64,000 bases of DNA from Oceanobacillus sojae (GTDB lineage: Bacteria; Bacillota; Bacilli; Bacillales; Amphibacillaceae), in contig NZ_BJYM01000022.1 of the NCBI RefSeq assembly GCF_007991515.1, positions 1-64,000 of the forward strand, read 5' to 3'. Shown piece by piece: positions 53,936-62,984 of this stretch. The notes below the pieces were generated by a model. The model ran no database searches, was not told the DNA's origin, and saw only the letters and a list, made by a program, of their open reading frames with translations. Within the stretch, counting starts at the first letter, position 1. Every line of letters begins with the position of its first letter. The translations under genes and the position numbers were made by a program.

Positions 53936-54859
53936 ATGGAAAATAAACCTTTACAGCAAGGGGCGATTATTACCTTTGTTGCTTATTTATTATGGGGGAT
54001 ATTCCCAATATATTGGAAGTTTCTCGATAATGTCCCTGCCGGTGAAGTACTTGCTCACCGGATTGTGTGGAGCCTGGTATTTATGATTTTCTTAGTACTT
54101 GCTACTGGCAACTGGCGGCATTTAATGGAAACAGTACAGCTGTTGAAAAAGGATAGAAAGAAAGCACTTGCTATTATTACAGCTTCTATTGTAATATCCA
54201 TCAACTGGTTCTTGTTTATTTTTTCTGTACAGCACGGGCATGTGCTGCAGGCCAGCTTAGGATATTATATCAATCCTCTGATCAGTATTTTATTGGCGGT
54301 CTTTGTATTGAAGGAAAAGACAACCAAAGGACAAGTTCTGTCCTTTATTCTCGCTGGTATCGGTGTACTTTATTTAACTTTAAGCTATGGCGTGTTTCCC
54401 TGGATTTCTCTATTATTAGCGATGAGTTTTGGTTTTTACGGACTCATTAAAAAGACAATAAACCTCCATGCTATGTATGGACTTACTATTGAAACACTGG
54501 TCGTTGCACCGATTGCATTATTATACTTGATATTTATTCCATCAGAAGGGTCATTTACTTTTTCTCCCCTGTTTGCATCAGATAATCTATTATTAATTGG
54601 GGGCGGTATCGTAACTGCAGTTCCTTTACTGCTATTTGCAGCGGGGGCCAAACGGATTCCATTAGCAATGGTCGGATTTTTGCAATATGTTGCACCGACG
54701 ATTATGTTCTTCTTGGGTGTGTTCTTATATAATGAAACATTTACGGTACATCATATGATTACATTTGCCCTTATTTGGATAGCTCTTATTATCTATATGG
54801 CAAGTATTTATCGGGATGCACCGCGTGCAAGAAACAAAGCTAAAAATGAAAAAGCTTAA
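53936..54859 (+). CDS. rarD: RarD-type EamA transporter
   Basis: Drug/metabolite-transporter superfamily protein of 307 residues with ten predicted helices. It is the RarD (chloramphenicol-sensitive) subfamily, with an N-terminal AYLLWGIFPIYWKFLDNVPA and GEVLAHRIVWS, both characteristic. Physiological substrate unknown. AAGGTAGGAA lies before the ATG. Single gene with a weak terminator hairpin downstream near 55011. Confidence 0.9.
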   Translation: MENKPLQQGAIITFVAYLLWGIFPIYWKFLDNVPAGEVLAHRIVWSLVFMIFLVLATGNWRHLMETVQLLKKDRKKALAIITASIVISINWFLFIFSVQHGHVLQASLGYYINPLISILLAVFVLKEKTTKGQVLSFILAGIGVLYLTLSYGVFPWISLLLAMSFGFYGLIKKTINLHAMYGLTIETLVVAPIALLYLIFIPSEGSFTFSPLFASDNLLLIGGGIVTAVPLLLFAAGAKRIPLAMVGFLQYVAPTIMFFLGVFLYNETFTVHHMITFALIWIALIIYMASIYRDAPRARNKAKNEKA

Positions 54860-55233
54860 TGAAAGGGTATTTTAAACCGGACGAAGAAAAGATCCTTTTA
54901 TAGGTATAAAGATTTAATTATCCGAAATAAGCTTAACTAATGTGTTCATAGCTATCCAAAGCAACAGGGAATGAAAACTCCACTATTAGTTGCATACCAA
55001 ATTTATAAAGCTGCTCCGATTAATTATATTGGGGCAGTTTTGTTATTTATTGCTGTTTTTCTTTTCATTTAATACAGGAAAATACTATTTTAGCCTACCC
55101 TTAATCCAGAATGCACCTTTCCGAAAGAATCCAGCTATTAAATCCAAATGAAGAATATATCTTATAGTAACGATAACCATTCTCCTTGATATAATTATTT
55201 AAAATAATCAGTACTTTTATAACATATAGACCA
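54860..55233. other. Gap after rarD
   Basis: It holds a hairpin at 55011-55041 (CTGCTCCG / TGGGGCAG and TTTTG) that may terminate rarD. The rest has no supported frame or repeat. Confidence 0.35.
55011..55041 (+). terminator. Probable rarD terminator
   Basis: CTGCTCCGA / TTGGGGCAG with one mismatch and a short loop, then TTTTG. Confidence 0.5.
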
Positions 55234-55458
55234 TCAATAATATTTTTCCTTCTCTAACAATTCTTTATTCTCTATAGTAAATAAATCGGTTCTCTCTTCG
55301 ACTATATCTAAAAGGATGCTATCAGGCAGTTGCGTTTCAAAATGAAAGGCTAAAAAATTTTCAAATAAAATATTCAACTGCTTCTCTTGCACAGTTATTA
55401 CCTGCATTTCCATTTATGAATTCTCAAAATCTATTTGATAGTTCAAAATTTTACTCAT
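55234..55458 (-). pseudogene. Small gene with internal TAA-ATG restart
   Basis: A ribosome-binding site GGAAGGGG lies 7 bases before an ATG at 55458. It opens 14 codons (MSKILNYQIDFENS) that end with TAA (55414-55416) directly followed in the same frame by ATG. From there 59 further codons run to TGA (MEMQVITVQEKQLNILFENF first, LEKEKYY last). The second part is acidic with no cysteines and no signal peptide. Two readings are possible: one gene of 74 codons broken by a stop, or a leader frame and a coupled second frame. No similar protein is recognised. Confidence 0.45.
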
Positions 55459-55575
55459 CAGTAATCCCCTTCCATCCTTTTTTTAAATGAAACTTTATTA
55501 ATTCATAGTAAACTACTTGACATTTAATCTCTATAATTATATACTCTCTAGTAATTTCTAAATATTTAGCATAAT

Positions 55576-55673
55576 CTCTTATCAAGAGCGGCGGAGGGAA
55601 TAGGCCCTGTGAAGCCCGGCAACCTGAACAAAAACTGGTGCCAAATCCTACAGATTAATCTGAAAGATAAGAG
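55576..55673 (+). ncRNA. SAM-I riboswitch (S-box) before metY
   Basis: The closing stem CTCTTATC / GATAAGAG (55576-55583 and 55666-55673) encloses the S-box core AGAGCGGCGGAGGGAATAGG, GAAGCCCGGCAACC and GGTGCCAAATCC. It is followed by a terminator at 55693-55727. High S-adenosylmethionine should cause termination and shut off metY. Confidence 0.95.
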
Positions 55674-55692
55674 AGAGTTCCAAGTCGATGAC

Positions 55693-55727
55693 AAGAGCTC
55701 TCTTCTTTTAAGAAGAGGGTTCTTTTT
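55693..55727 (+). terminator. SAM riboswitch terminator
   Basis: AAGAGCTCTCTTCT / AGAAGAGGGTTCTT (with G-U pairs) and T5. The left arm can instead pair with the AGAGAG after the riboswitch stem, giving an antiterminator. Confidence 0.88.
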
Positions 55728-55763
55728 AGTAACAGAGGATATATCTAAAAGGGAGGAAATAAA

Positions 55764-57425
55764 ATGTCAAAACATTCAATCCAGCAGGACGAGACAATTT
55801 TATTACATGGAGGCCAGGTTCCTGATCCAACAACCGGGTCCCGGGCAGTGCCTATCTATCAAACTACTTCTTACGTATTCCGGGACACGGAGCATGCACA
55901 GAATTTATTCGGGCTGGCAGAGCTGGGAAATATATACACACGAATTATGAATCCAACTGTAGATACATTTGAACAGCGGATTGCCCAATTAGAAGATGGT
56001 GTTGGAGCCTTAGGAGTAGCATCGGGGATGGCAGCCATTACCATGGCAATTCTCAATATTACACGTGCCGGTGATGAAATTATTGCAGACAGCAATCTAT
56101 ATGGCGGGACGTATAATTTATTTGCCAACACACTCCCCCGCTATGGCATCAATGTAAAATTTGTAGATGGAACAGATCCTGAAGCAATTGAAGCTGCGAT
56201 TACAGATAAAACAAAAGCAATCTTTGGTGAAATCATTACTAACCCGAGCCTATATGTTTTTGATATAGAAACCGTTGCGGACATTGCCCATAATCATGGT
56301 ATTCCTTTAATTATTGATAATACTTTCGCTACACCTTATGTTGCAAAACCATTAACATGGGGTGCGGATATTGTTGTGCATTCTGCAACGAAATGGATTG
56401 GCGGACATGGTACAACTATTGGCGGTATTGTGGTTGACAGTGGCAGATTTGATTGGAACAACGAGAAATTCCCAGATTTTATCGAGCCGGATGCAAGCTA
56501 TAATGGCTTAAAATATGCTGACTTAGGACCGACTGCTTTTATAACAAAGCTGCGTGTCCAATTATTACGTGACATCGGACCTGCTCTAAGCCCGCAAAAT
56601 GCCTTTTTATTACTTCAAGGATTGGAAACCTTACATTTACGTATCAAAAGGCATAGTGAAAATGCAGAAAAGCTGGCAGCCTATCTGGAAAAACATCCTG
56701 CTGTAGAATGGGTCAACTACCCCGGGCTGGCATCACACCCATCTCATCAGCTTGCCGGGAAGTATTTAAATGGCGGTTTTGGTTCTGTTATTACCTTTGG
56801 CATTGAAGGAGGCCGGGATGCAGGCCGTATCTTGATTGATAATGTAGAACTCTGGTCTCACGTTGCCAACGTCGGCGATGCAAAATCACTTATTATTCAC
56901 CCTGCTTCTACGACCCATCAGCAATTAACAGATGAGGACTTGGCAAAAAGCGGTACTACAGAAGAATTGATTCGTCTATCCGTCGGTCTGGAAGCATTTG
57001 ATGATATTGTAGCTGATCTGGAACAGGCAATAGATAAAGCGACCGGAAAATCGCATGGCAGTCAGAAATCTGCGGAAGAAATAGCAGTGAAAAACTTACT
57101 GCAATCTCCATTTGACCGCAGTGAAGGTGTCCGTAAAAAACGCATTGTAGCTGTCGGCATCGCGGATGACGATATTGCGCCTCTTTATAAATTAGGCTAT
57201 GAGGTTATTCCCACAACAGATATAGATGAGGTAACAACAGATATACTATCCGGGGCTGATGCAATTTGGCTGCAGGAAGGTAAGCCGGCACCAGAAGAAA
57301 ATGCAGCTTATCAGGGAACTATTTTGTTCACAGACACAAGCTCTGAAGTAACATCTGAAGTATTTATTCTTTCAAATATCCAGCCGGCACAGTTTGCCCT
57401 GGAATTACGCAGCTTCAGAAATTAG
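55764..57425 (+). CDS. metY: O-acetylhomoserine sulfhydrylase with C-terminal extension
   Basis: PLP enzyme making homocysteine from O-acetylhomoserine and sulfide. Residues 1-430 are the complete MetY fold: start [36 protein letters not shown], the Schiff-base Lys210 in [11 protein letters not shown], and C-terminal [14 protein letters not shown]. Family members usually end there (about 430 residues). This protein has 553: after a linker, residues 455-535 look like a shortened CoA-binding (YccU/CoA_binding_2) Rossmann domain, with [26 protein letters not shown] and AIWLQEG. AGGGAGG precedes the ATG. A SAM-I riboswitch and terminator are in its leader. No homoserine acetyltransferase gene is near. 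Confidence 0.92.
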   Translation: MSKHSIQQDETILLHGGQVPDPTTGSRAVPIYQTTSYVFRDTEHAQNLFGLAELGNIYTRIMNPTVDTFEQRIAQLEDGVGALGVASGMAAITMAILNITRAGDEIIADSNLYGGTYNLFANTLPRYGINVKFVDGTDPEAIEAAITDKTKAIFGEIITNPSLYVFDIETVADIAHNHGIPLIIDNTFATPYVAKPLTWGADIVVHSATKWIGGHGTTIGGIVVDSGRFDWNNEKFPDFIEPDASYNGLKYADLGPTAFITKLRVQLLRDIGPALSPQNAFLLLQGLETLHLRIKRHSENAEKLAAYLEKHPAVEWVNYPGLASHPSHQLAGKYLNGGFGSVITFGIEGGRDAGRILIDNVELWSHVANVGDAKSLIIHPASTTHQQLTDEDLAKSGTTEELIRLSVGLEAFDDIVADLEQAIDKATGKSHGSQKSAEEIAVKNLLQSPFDRSEGVRKKRIVAVGIADDDIAPLYKLGYEVIPTTDIDEVTTDILSGADAIWLQEGKPAPEENAAYQGTILFTDTSSEVTSEVFILSNIQPAQFALELRSFRN

Positions 57426-57446
57426 TTAAAATAATTATACAGTATC

Positions 57447-57501
57447 CGCCTTTCTTCTATTAGAACATTTGATGTTTTATCGTGAAGAAAGACGGGTACT
57501 T
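57447..57501 (+). other. Weak dyad after metY
   Basis: CGCCTTTCTTC and GAAGAAAGACGG pair across about 27 bases, before a moderate T-rich tail. It may be a first-stage terminator for metY; a cleaner hairpin follows at 57527. Confidence 0.35.
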
Positions 57502-57526
57502 TTATGTTATAATGAGGTTTAGTCAC

Positions 57527-57557
57527 GTCTTCTACATAAAATTAGAAGGCGTTTTTC
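57527..57557 (+). terminator. metY terminator
   Basis: CGTCTTCTA / TAGAAGGCG with a loop of about 7 bases and a T5 tail. Confidence 0.7.
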
Positions 57558-57671
57558 ATTTAAACCTGTTTATTATTTATAATCCTTGATTAAAATAGGA
57601 ATATAAATAAAAACATCTACTCTACCAAATTATTTTACAAATACGTACACATCAAATAAACTTTTTACATG

Positions 57672-57875
57672 TATGTTCAAAAATCAGCTGATAAGGGCTG
57701 CTCGATTACGTACTGGGGATGAAACCGGACTAGGCTTCGGTTACTTATCCTGTGGGGATAGCAAGCTGACAGACTTCTCCGTCTTGTGGTAACCCTGTGT
57801 TGCCTGTAACAATACAGGCTATCTAAACAAAAGCTCCTTCCCCTGCCATTTTTTATTGGACTTTTTGAACATTTT
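57672..57875. repeat. MITE-like repeat before ypmR
   Basis: About 204 bases with ends that match those of the hemQ-leader element: left ATGTTCAAAAATC, right GACTTTTTGAACAT. The inner part is unrelated in detail but contains several stems (for example GACAGACTTCTC/GTCTTGTGG region and CCTGTA/TACAGG). No open frame. ypmR starts 71 bases further on. Confidence 0.5.
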
Positions 57876-57945
57876 CTTTATGTATTATTAAGTAATTTTA
57901 TTTGTTCCAACATAAACTAGAAGAAAAGAACACGTAGGTGTAATC

Positions 57946-58854
57946 ATGAAAATGACCAAAAAAAGATGGCTTATTCTCATTAGCTCCATTCTTATTATCA
58001 TTATAGCTGTTTTTTCGATTTTACAGCTGCCATATTTTCAATTAAGCTCTGAACAACGGGAAAGAGAAGAAGCTCTTAGAGAACAAATTACGTCTGAACC
58101 AGCAGAAAATGGCGAAGAAGATACAGAAGACGACAGCGAGGAAGTTATGGGAAACGCGGACGAACAAGAAAATGAGGAAATAGCTGTCGATGAGCCTTTT
58201 GAAAATACATTCGGATTTGCTTCTGAGGAAAATGTGGATATCGTTGCTCTTGGTGATTCACTGACTCAGGGTGTAGGAGACGATACAAATCAGGGGGGCT
58301 ATGTCGGGATATTAGACAGAACACTTCAGGCACTTGATACAAATGTCCATTTTGATAACTTTGGAAAACGTGGAAACCGCTCCGATCAGCTGCTCACCCG
58401 TCTGGAGGAAGAGCCTGAATTAACGGATGCTTTAGAAGAAGCAGATATTATTATCATTACCATCGGTGCTAATGATATTATGCAAGTGTTAAAGGAAAAT
58501 ATTATGGACTTGGAGATCAGCTACTTTAACGAGGAACAGGCTTTCTACGAAGATCGTCTCAGCGAAATATTTGATAAGCTTCGTTCCATTAATGCGGATG
58601 CCTCTATTTATCTATTAGGTATTTTTAATCCTTTTACAAATTATTTTGAGGACATTCCAGAATTGGACCAGATTGTCGCTGATTGGAATACTATAGGAAG
58701 AGAGACAGTCAATCAATACGAAGGCAGCACCTTTGTACCAATTGATGATTTATTTGAAGACGAGACTGCAAATTTATTTTCAGACGATAATTTCCACCCT
58801 AATTATGATGGATATTATCTAATGGCTGAACGTATTCTGGAATATTTTAATTAA
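57946..58854 (+). CDS. ypmR: SGNH/GDSL lipase-esterase YpmR
   Basis: 302 residues: an N-terminal membrane anchor or signal helix (LILISSILIIIIAVFSIL), an acidic spacer of about 60 residues rich in Glu, then the SGNH hydrolase domain. Block I VALGDSLTQGVGDDT holds the Ser nucleophile, block III is IGANDIM, and block V is DNFHPNYDGY with the Asp-His pair. It acts outside the membrane. AGGTG precedes the ATG. The gene pairs with ypmS, 17 bases downstream, as in B. subtilis. The natural ester is unknown. Confidence 0.9.
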   Translation: MKMTKKRWLILISSILIIIIAVFSILQLPYFQLSSEQREREEALREQITSEPAENGEEDTEDDSEEVMGNADEQENEEIAVDEPFENTFGFASEENVDIVALGDSLTQGVGDDTNQGGYVGILDRTLQALDTNVHFDNFGKRGNRSDQLLTRLEEEPELTDALEEADIIIITIGANDIMQVLKENIMDLEISYFNEEQAFYEDRLSEIFDKLRSINADASIYLLGIFNPFTNYFEDIPELDQIVADWNTIGRETVNQYEGSTFVPIDDLFEDETANLFSDDNFHPNYDGYYLMAERILEYFN

Positions 58855-58871
58855 GTTGGGATGAAAACATA

Positions 58872-59531
58872 ATGAGAGTAAAGAATAGACAAATAAAAAT
58901 AAATAATAAATGGAAAGCCGGTTTTCTCGGTCTTCTTATCTTTAATGCAGCTATCTTACTCCTTTTGCTGGCGCTTATTTTTTGGCCAGTTTCTAAAAAT
59001 GAGTTCCCGCAAAATTCTGTAATAGACGAGCAGGAAAGCTCTGAGTTTTACATTCAGACAACAAAGCAAAACTTAAATAATTTAATCAATGCTTATATTG
59101 AGAAATTACTTGAGGGGACGGATCACCATTACCGTATTTTTCTTGAGGATGATGTGCATCTGATGGGTGAATTGCCTGTCTTCTCTTCCACAGTTCCTCT
59201 TTCTGTCCGTTTTGAACCGATTGAGCAGACAAACGGTGATCTGGTTTTACAACTGAAGTCTATCTCTGTTGGACTTTTAGAACTGCCAAACAAAAAAATT
59301 ATGGAATACATGGATAAATTTTTACCAATGCCTGAATGGGTAACGATAGACCCGGACAGCCAGGAAATTTATGTAGCTGTTACAGATATGAATTTACAGG
59401 GCAATTTCGATGTAGCTGTACAGCATATGGATCTAGAAGCAAATAATATTACCATGAAGCTGGTCGTCCCTTATGAAACACTAGGCATTCAGGATTTCTC
59501 GAGAGAAGCAATGCAAAATCTATTTGAATAG
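58872..59531 (+). CDS. ypmS: YpmS family membrane-anchored protein
   Basis: 219 residues: short basic start, one membrane helix (FLGLLIFNAAILLLLLALIFW, about 18-40, quoted without its first Gly), then an extracytoplasmic beta-rich domain containing FYIQTTKQNLNNLINAYIEK and DVHLMGELPVFSSTVPLSVR. The C-terminal repeat includes MNLQGNFDVAVQHMDLEANN. Family function unknown; always next to ypmR. GGGATGA lies before the ATG. A good hairpin follows at 59541 but lacks a long T-run. Confidence 0.88.
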   Translation: MRVKNRQIKINNKWKAGFLGLLIFNAAILLLLLALIFWPVSKNEFPQNSVIDEQESSEFYIQTTKQNLNNLINAYIEKLLEGTDHHYRIFLEDDVHLMGELPVFSSTVPLSVRFEPIEQTNGDLVLQLKSISVGLLELPNKKIMEYMDKFLPMPEWVTIDPDSQEIYVAVTDMNLQGNFDVAVQHMDLEANNITMKLVVPYETLGIQDFSREAMQNLFE

Positions 59532-59540
59532 AGTAAAGAA

Positions 59541-59580
59541 CAAAGCACGGAGCCTCAACTTAAGAGGCTCCGTGCTTTGT
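59541..59580 (+). terminator. Hairpin after ypmS
   Basis: CAAAGCACGGAGCCTC / GAGGCTCCGTGCTTTG perfect stem with a 7-base loop, but no clear T-run on the plus strand. Confidence 0.55.
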
Positions 59581-59675
59581 AAAATAATATTTTAGCAGAT
59601 TCAGTACTTCCTTATTACGGGAAAAGTAAAGGAAGTACAAATGCCCGGGTTCTTTAAGATTTTTTATCTCAACAC

Positions 59676-60254
59676 CTATAAATTAGAAATATAAGATAAT
59701 GATGGCTGCTCTGTTGAAGATAAAGAATCCTTATCTTGATAATGTAACAATGTTCCTTCATAAACAAGCTTCAAATCTGGAGCAGTTCGAATATCCTCCG
59801 GAGTTGTAAAGTAAGGGTCTTTTGTTAATGAAAGGCTCGTTACACCCTGTAAAATAGTTGCCACAAACTGTGAACAGAAAAAGGCTGTCTGACGTGTAAT
59901 TTTTATTTTCATCATGACTCCAAATAACCCAATAAAATTATAACGATATTTATCTTTGTCAATCTCTATATTTTGAATAAAGGATTTAATATATTCATAT
60001 TCATTTTCGGTCACTTTAAGCTCATAAATTTCACACATAGAGCTATTTAAGTATGGTGAAAAAATATCCTCTTTCACAAAGCCACCGATAAATGGATTAT
60101 CAGGCTGTTTTCTCCCAAAGCTATAAACTTCTGTTAATTCTCTATCTAAAGCAATAGAAACATGGTTTAAAGGCTCCTGGGTATACAGATGAATCAATCG
60201 TGATAGATAGCTTCCTGTATCGGTAAACAGCAAATAAACCGTCTTGCTTTTCAT
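59676..60254 (-). CDS. Permuted NlpC/P60-like protein, unknown
   Basis: 192 residues without signal peptide or membrane helix. The pattern KTVYLLFTDTGSYLSRLIH, LNHVSIAL (His) and, after about 100 residues, AFFCSQFVATIL (Cys) resembles circularly permuted NlpC/P60 (YiiX/YycO-like) proteins, whose His and Cys form the active site. Many of these act on lipids or N-acyl substrates rather than on cell wall. Substrate not determined. GAGGGGG lies before the ATG. Not clustered with a cell-wall operon; a gap and then the coiled-coil gene lie upstream. Confidence 0.65.
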   Translation of the reverse strand: MKSKTVYLLFTDTGSYLSRLIHLYTQEPLNHVSIALDRELTEVYSFGRKQPDNPFIGGFVKEDIFSPYLNSSMCEIYELKVTENEYEYIKSFIQNIEIDKDKYRYNFIGLFGVMMKIKITRQTAFFCSQFVATILQGVTSLSLTKDPYFTTPEDIRTAPDLKLVYEGTLLHYQDKDSLSSTEQPSLSYISNL

Positions 60255-60451
60255 CTACTTGTTCCCCCTCTTCGGACATACCCCTTTTTATTAATATATA
60301 CAAAAGTATTTTAATATACAATAGCTGGTGCAAAAATTGATAAAAGTATACCTTATATGGTACACATTTCCTCTTAATAGATTTATTTCTATTTAAAAAA
60401 GGATATGAATAATGGTGATTCTTCTTATTCTGCTATACATTTATTTACGTA
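60255..60451. other. Gap between two minus-strand genes
   Basis: About 200 bases, AT-rich. No gene or repeat. It probably holds the promoter of the permuted NlpC-like gene. Confidence 0.3.
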
Positions 60452-60934
60452 TTAAATGACAAAAAGTTTCAATGGATTATCTAATTTGTCAATATTTTCA
60501 TAGTTCATCTGCTTCATCAGATTTCTTTTCATTATTTTGAGCTGGCTGTCCATTTCATGATATATCTTTTTCATTGATTCCAGCTGATTAGATGCTTCCT
60601 CTGCTGTGATTTGCATTTTCTTCATGCGCTTTTTACAAGTCTTGTACGCTATTTGTGCAAAATGATATACCTCTTTTTCTGAATCCTGTTCAGCAGCCTT
60701 CATTTGCATAAATTGAACCTCTGCATTTTTCTGTGCATTTATATACTCCTGCCGGTATATTTTTTCCAGCTTATATTGCATATGCATTAACTTTCTCGTT
60801 TCTTCTTTTTCCTGTTCACTTTTTCTGATGTAATAAACTGCCGCAGCAAAACGCTTCCTTAGCTCGTTCTTATTTATCAGTATATGAAAATTATCTGAAA
60901 TAGCACCCGTGTGTTGCAAAATTTTTGCACCCAT
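60452..60934 (-). CDS. Coiled-coil protein, unknown
   Basis: 160 residues from MGAKILQHTG. The frame reaches up to 60988, but GGAGGAG lies 5 bases before the ATG at 60934. After a short start the protein is a long charged helix (about 35-140: KSEQEKEETRKLMHMQYKLE and similar) with only one Cys and few Gly or Pro. It could be structural or a scaffold. The region is very Lys/Glu-rich. Orphan gene; family not recognised. Confidence 0.6.
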   Translation of the reverse strand: MGAKILQHTGAISDNFHILINKNELRKRFAAAVYYIRKSEQEKEETRKLMHMQYKLEKIYRQEYINAQKNAEVQFMQMKAAEQDSEKEVYHFAQIAYKTCKKRMKKMQITAEEASNQLESMKKIYHEMDSQLKIMKRNLMKQMNYENIDKLDNPLKLFVI

Positions 60935-60988
60935 TTGTACTCCTCCTCTTCTTAAGCTGTGGTGAAGAATATAAATAATGAAGCCCAA

Positions 60989-61188
60989 CTTTCTTCCTCT
61001 TTAATTTTTAAGTTATTTTTATTTTAGCGGTTATCTTATCCATCCGTAATAACCCAGCGTCATATTTTAAACTAAGCCTTCAGGTCTATATCTTTATAGA
61101 GCTGGAAATTGAGATACTTTCATAGATATAGCGGTCTTATCTTGCATTGTTTCCGTAAATAACGTAAGCTTATTTTGATAATGATTTA
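60989..61188. other. Divergent gap before the ABC-F gene
   Basis: 200 bases of AT-rich sequence serving two divergent genes. No clear riboswitch or attenuator of the kind sometimes seen before resistance ABC-F genes. Confidence 0.35.
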
Positions 61189-61206
61189 ATGGAGGCAATT
61201 AATAAA

Positions 61207-62832
61207 ATGTTAACAGTAACTAATGTTAGTTTACGATATGGCGACAAGAAGCTTTTTGAAGATGTAAATTTAAAATTCACGCCTGGAAATTGCTACGGTG
61301 TTATTGGGGCAAATGGAGCCGGAAAATCAACTTTCCTGAAAATTCTTTCTGGTGAAATTGAACCGCAATCTGGGAATGTATCTCTTACACCGGGGCAGCG
61401 TCTGACTGTTTTAAAGCAAGATCACTATGCTTATGAAGAGCATCCCGTGCTGGAAACTGTATTAATGGGTCATGAGCGTTTATACAAAGTCAAACAGGAA
61501 AAAGATGCTATTTATATGAAAGCAGATTTCAGCGAAGAGGACGGCATCCGTGCCGCTGAGCTGGAAGGTGAATTTGCAGAAATGAACGGATGGGAAGCAG
61601 AATCTGATGCGGCCGTGCTTCTTAAAGGTCTTGGTGTAGAAGAATCTGTTCATGATTTAAAAATGGCTGAAATCCCTGAGGAACAAAAGGTAAAAGTACT
61701 ACTTGCACAAGCCTTATTCGGGAATCCCGATATTCTTCTTCTCGACGAGCCTACAAATGGATTGGATATTCAAGCAATCCAATGGCTGGAAGAATTTCTT
61801 ATTCAATTCGAAAATACTGTTATCGTAGTATCCCACGACCGTCACTTTTTAAATAAAGTATGTACGCAAATTGCGGATGTCGATTTCGGAAAAATTCAGC
61901 TCTATGTCGGGAACTATGATTTCTGGTATGAATCAAGCCAGCTTGCTTCCCGTATGGCACAAGAGTCTAATAAGAAAAAAGAAGAAAAAATCAACGAGCT
62001 GAAAGAATTTATCGCACGTTTCAGCGCGAATGCTTCGAAGTCCAAGCAGGCTACCTCCCGTAAAAAAATGCTGGATAATATTACATTGGACGATATTAAA
62101 CCATCCTCCAGAAAATATCCATACATTGCCTTTACTCCAGAGCGTGAAATTGGAAATGATTTATTACAGGTGAAGGACCTGTCTAAAACAATTAACGGGG
62201 TAAAAGTATTAGATAAAGTGAATTTTATTTTAAATCCAAATGATAAAGTGGCATTGGTCGGAAGAGATGACATTGCCAACACAACTTTGCTGCAAATTAT
62301 TTCTGGTGAATTGGAGCCGGATGAAGGTTCCTATAAATGGGGTATTACAACATCCCAGTCTTATTTTCCAAAAGATAATTCTGAGTTCTTTGATGGATCT
62401 GATCTAACGCTGGTAGATTGGCTCCGCCAGTATTCTCCTGAGGATGAAACAGAAACATTCCTGCGTGGTTTCTTAGGAAGAATGCTATTTTCCGGAGAAG
62501 AAGCGAAGAAAAAAGCAAATGTACTCTCCGGGGGAGAAAAGGTCCGCTGTATGCTGTCTAAAATGATGCTTTCCAAATCAAATGTACTTATTTTAGATGA
62601 GCCTACGAACCACCTTGATCTTGAATCTATTCAAGCCTTAAATAATGGTCTTGTTAAATTCAAAGGATCCATTGTCTTTACATCACATGATCATGAATTT
62701 ATCAACAGTATCGCTAACCGTATTATGGAAATTACTCCGAATGGTATTATCGATAAGGAAATGTCTTATGATGAATACGTTCAGGATAAAAAGCTGCAAA
62801 AGCAAGTGAAGGAAATGTATACAACTGCATAA
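61207..62832 (+). CDS. ABC-F ATPase YkpA
   Basis: Ribosome-associated twin ATPase without membrane domains. 541 residues from MLTVTNVSLRYG (the ATG at 61189 is inside the ribosome-binding site; GGAGG lies 11 bases before 61207). First domain: Walker A GANGAGKST, Walker B ILLLDEPTNGLD, but the signature reads AEIPEEQKVKVLL rather than LSGG. Linker: a charged helix pair (KKKEEKINELKEFIARFSAN). Second domain: a degenerate P-loop VGRDDIANTTLL, with signature LSGGEKVRCMLS and DEPTNHLD intact. Strongly like B. subtilis YkpA, a housekeeping factor and not a resistance gene. A terminator follows at 62849. Confidence 0.9.
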   Translation: MLTVTNVSLRYGDKKLFEDVNLKFTPGNCYGVIGANGAGKSTFLKILSGEIEPQSGNVSLTPGQRLTVLKQDHYAYEEHPVLETVLMGHERLYKVKQEKDAIYMKADFSEEDGIRAAELEGEFAEMNGWEAESDAAVLLKGLGVEESVHDLKMAEIPEEQKVKVLLAQALFGNPDILLLDEPTNGLDIQAIQWLEEFLIQFENTVIVVSHDRHFLNKVCTQIADVDFGKIQLYVGNYDFWYESSQLASRMAQESNKKKEEKINELKEFIARFSANASKSKQATSRKKMLDNITLDDIKPSSRKYPYIAFTPEREIGNDLLQVKDLSKTINGVKVLDKVNFILNPNDKVALVGRDDIANTTLLQIISGELEPDEGSYKWGITTSQSYFPKDNSEFFDGSDLTLVDWLRQYSPEDETETFLRGFLGRMLFSGEEAKKKANVLSGGEKVRCMLSKMMLSKSNVLILDEPTNHLDLESIQALNNGLVKFKGSIVFTSHDHEFINSIANRIMEITPNGIIDKEMSYDEYVQDKKLQKQVKEMYTTA

Positions 62833-62848
62833 TGTTATGAAGGAAACA

Positions 62849-62890
62849 GAGACTTCGATAAATGAGATTGATTTATCGGGGTCTTTTTTT
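62849..62890 (+). terminator. ABC-F gene terminator
   Basis: AGAC-CGATAAAT / ATTTATCG-GTCT with a 7-base loop and T7. Confidence 0.82.
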
Positions 62891-62984
62891 CTTAAAATTG
62901 GAGCAATCATTTCTAAGCATAAACACAAGAAATATCAAATAATAAAATTAAAACCTCTTATACTTTAATCCAGGAGGGAGATAA

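Noticed and set aside
55609-55950. 113-codon plus-strand frame at metY
   Set aside because: Runs through the SAM riboswitch and then out of frame over metY.
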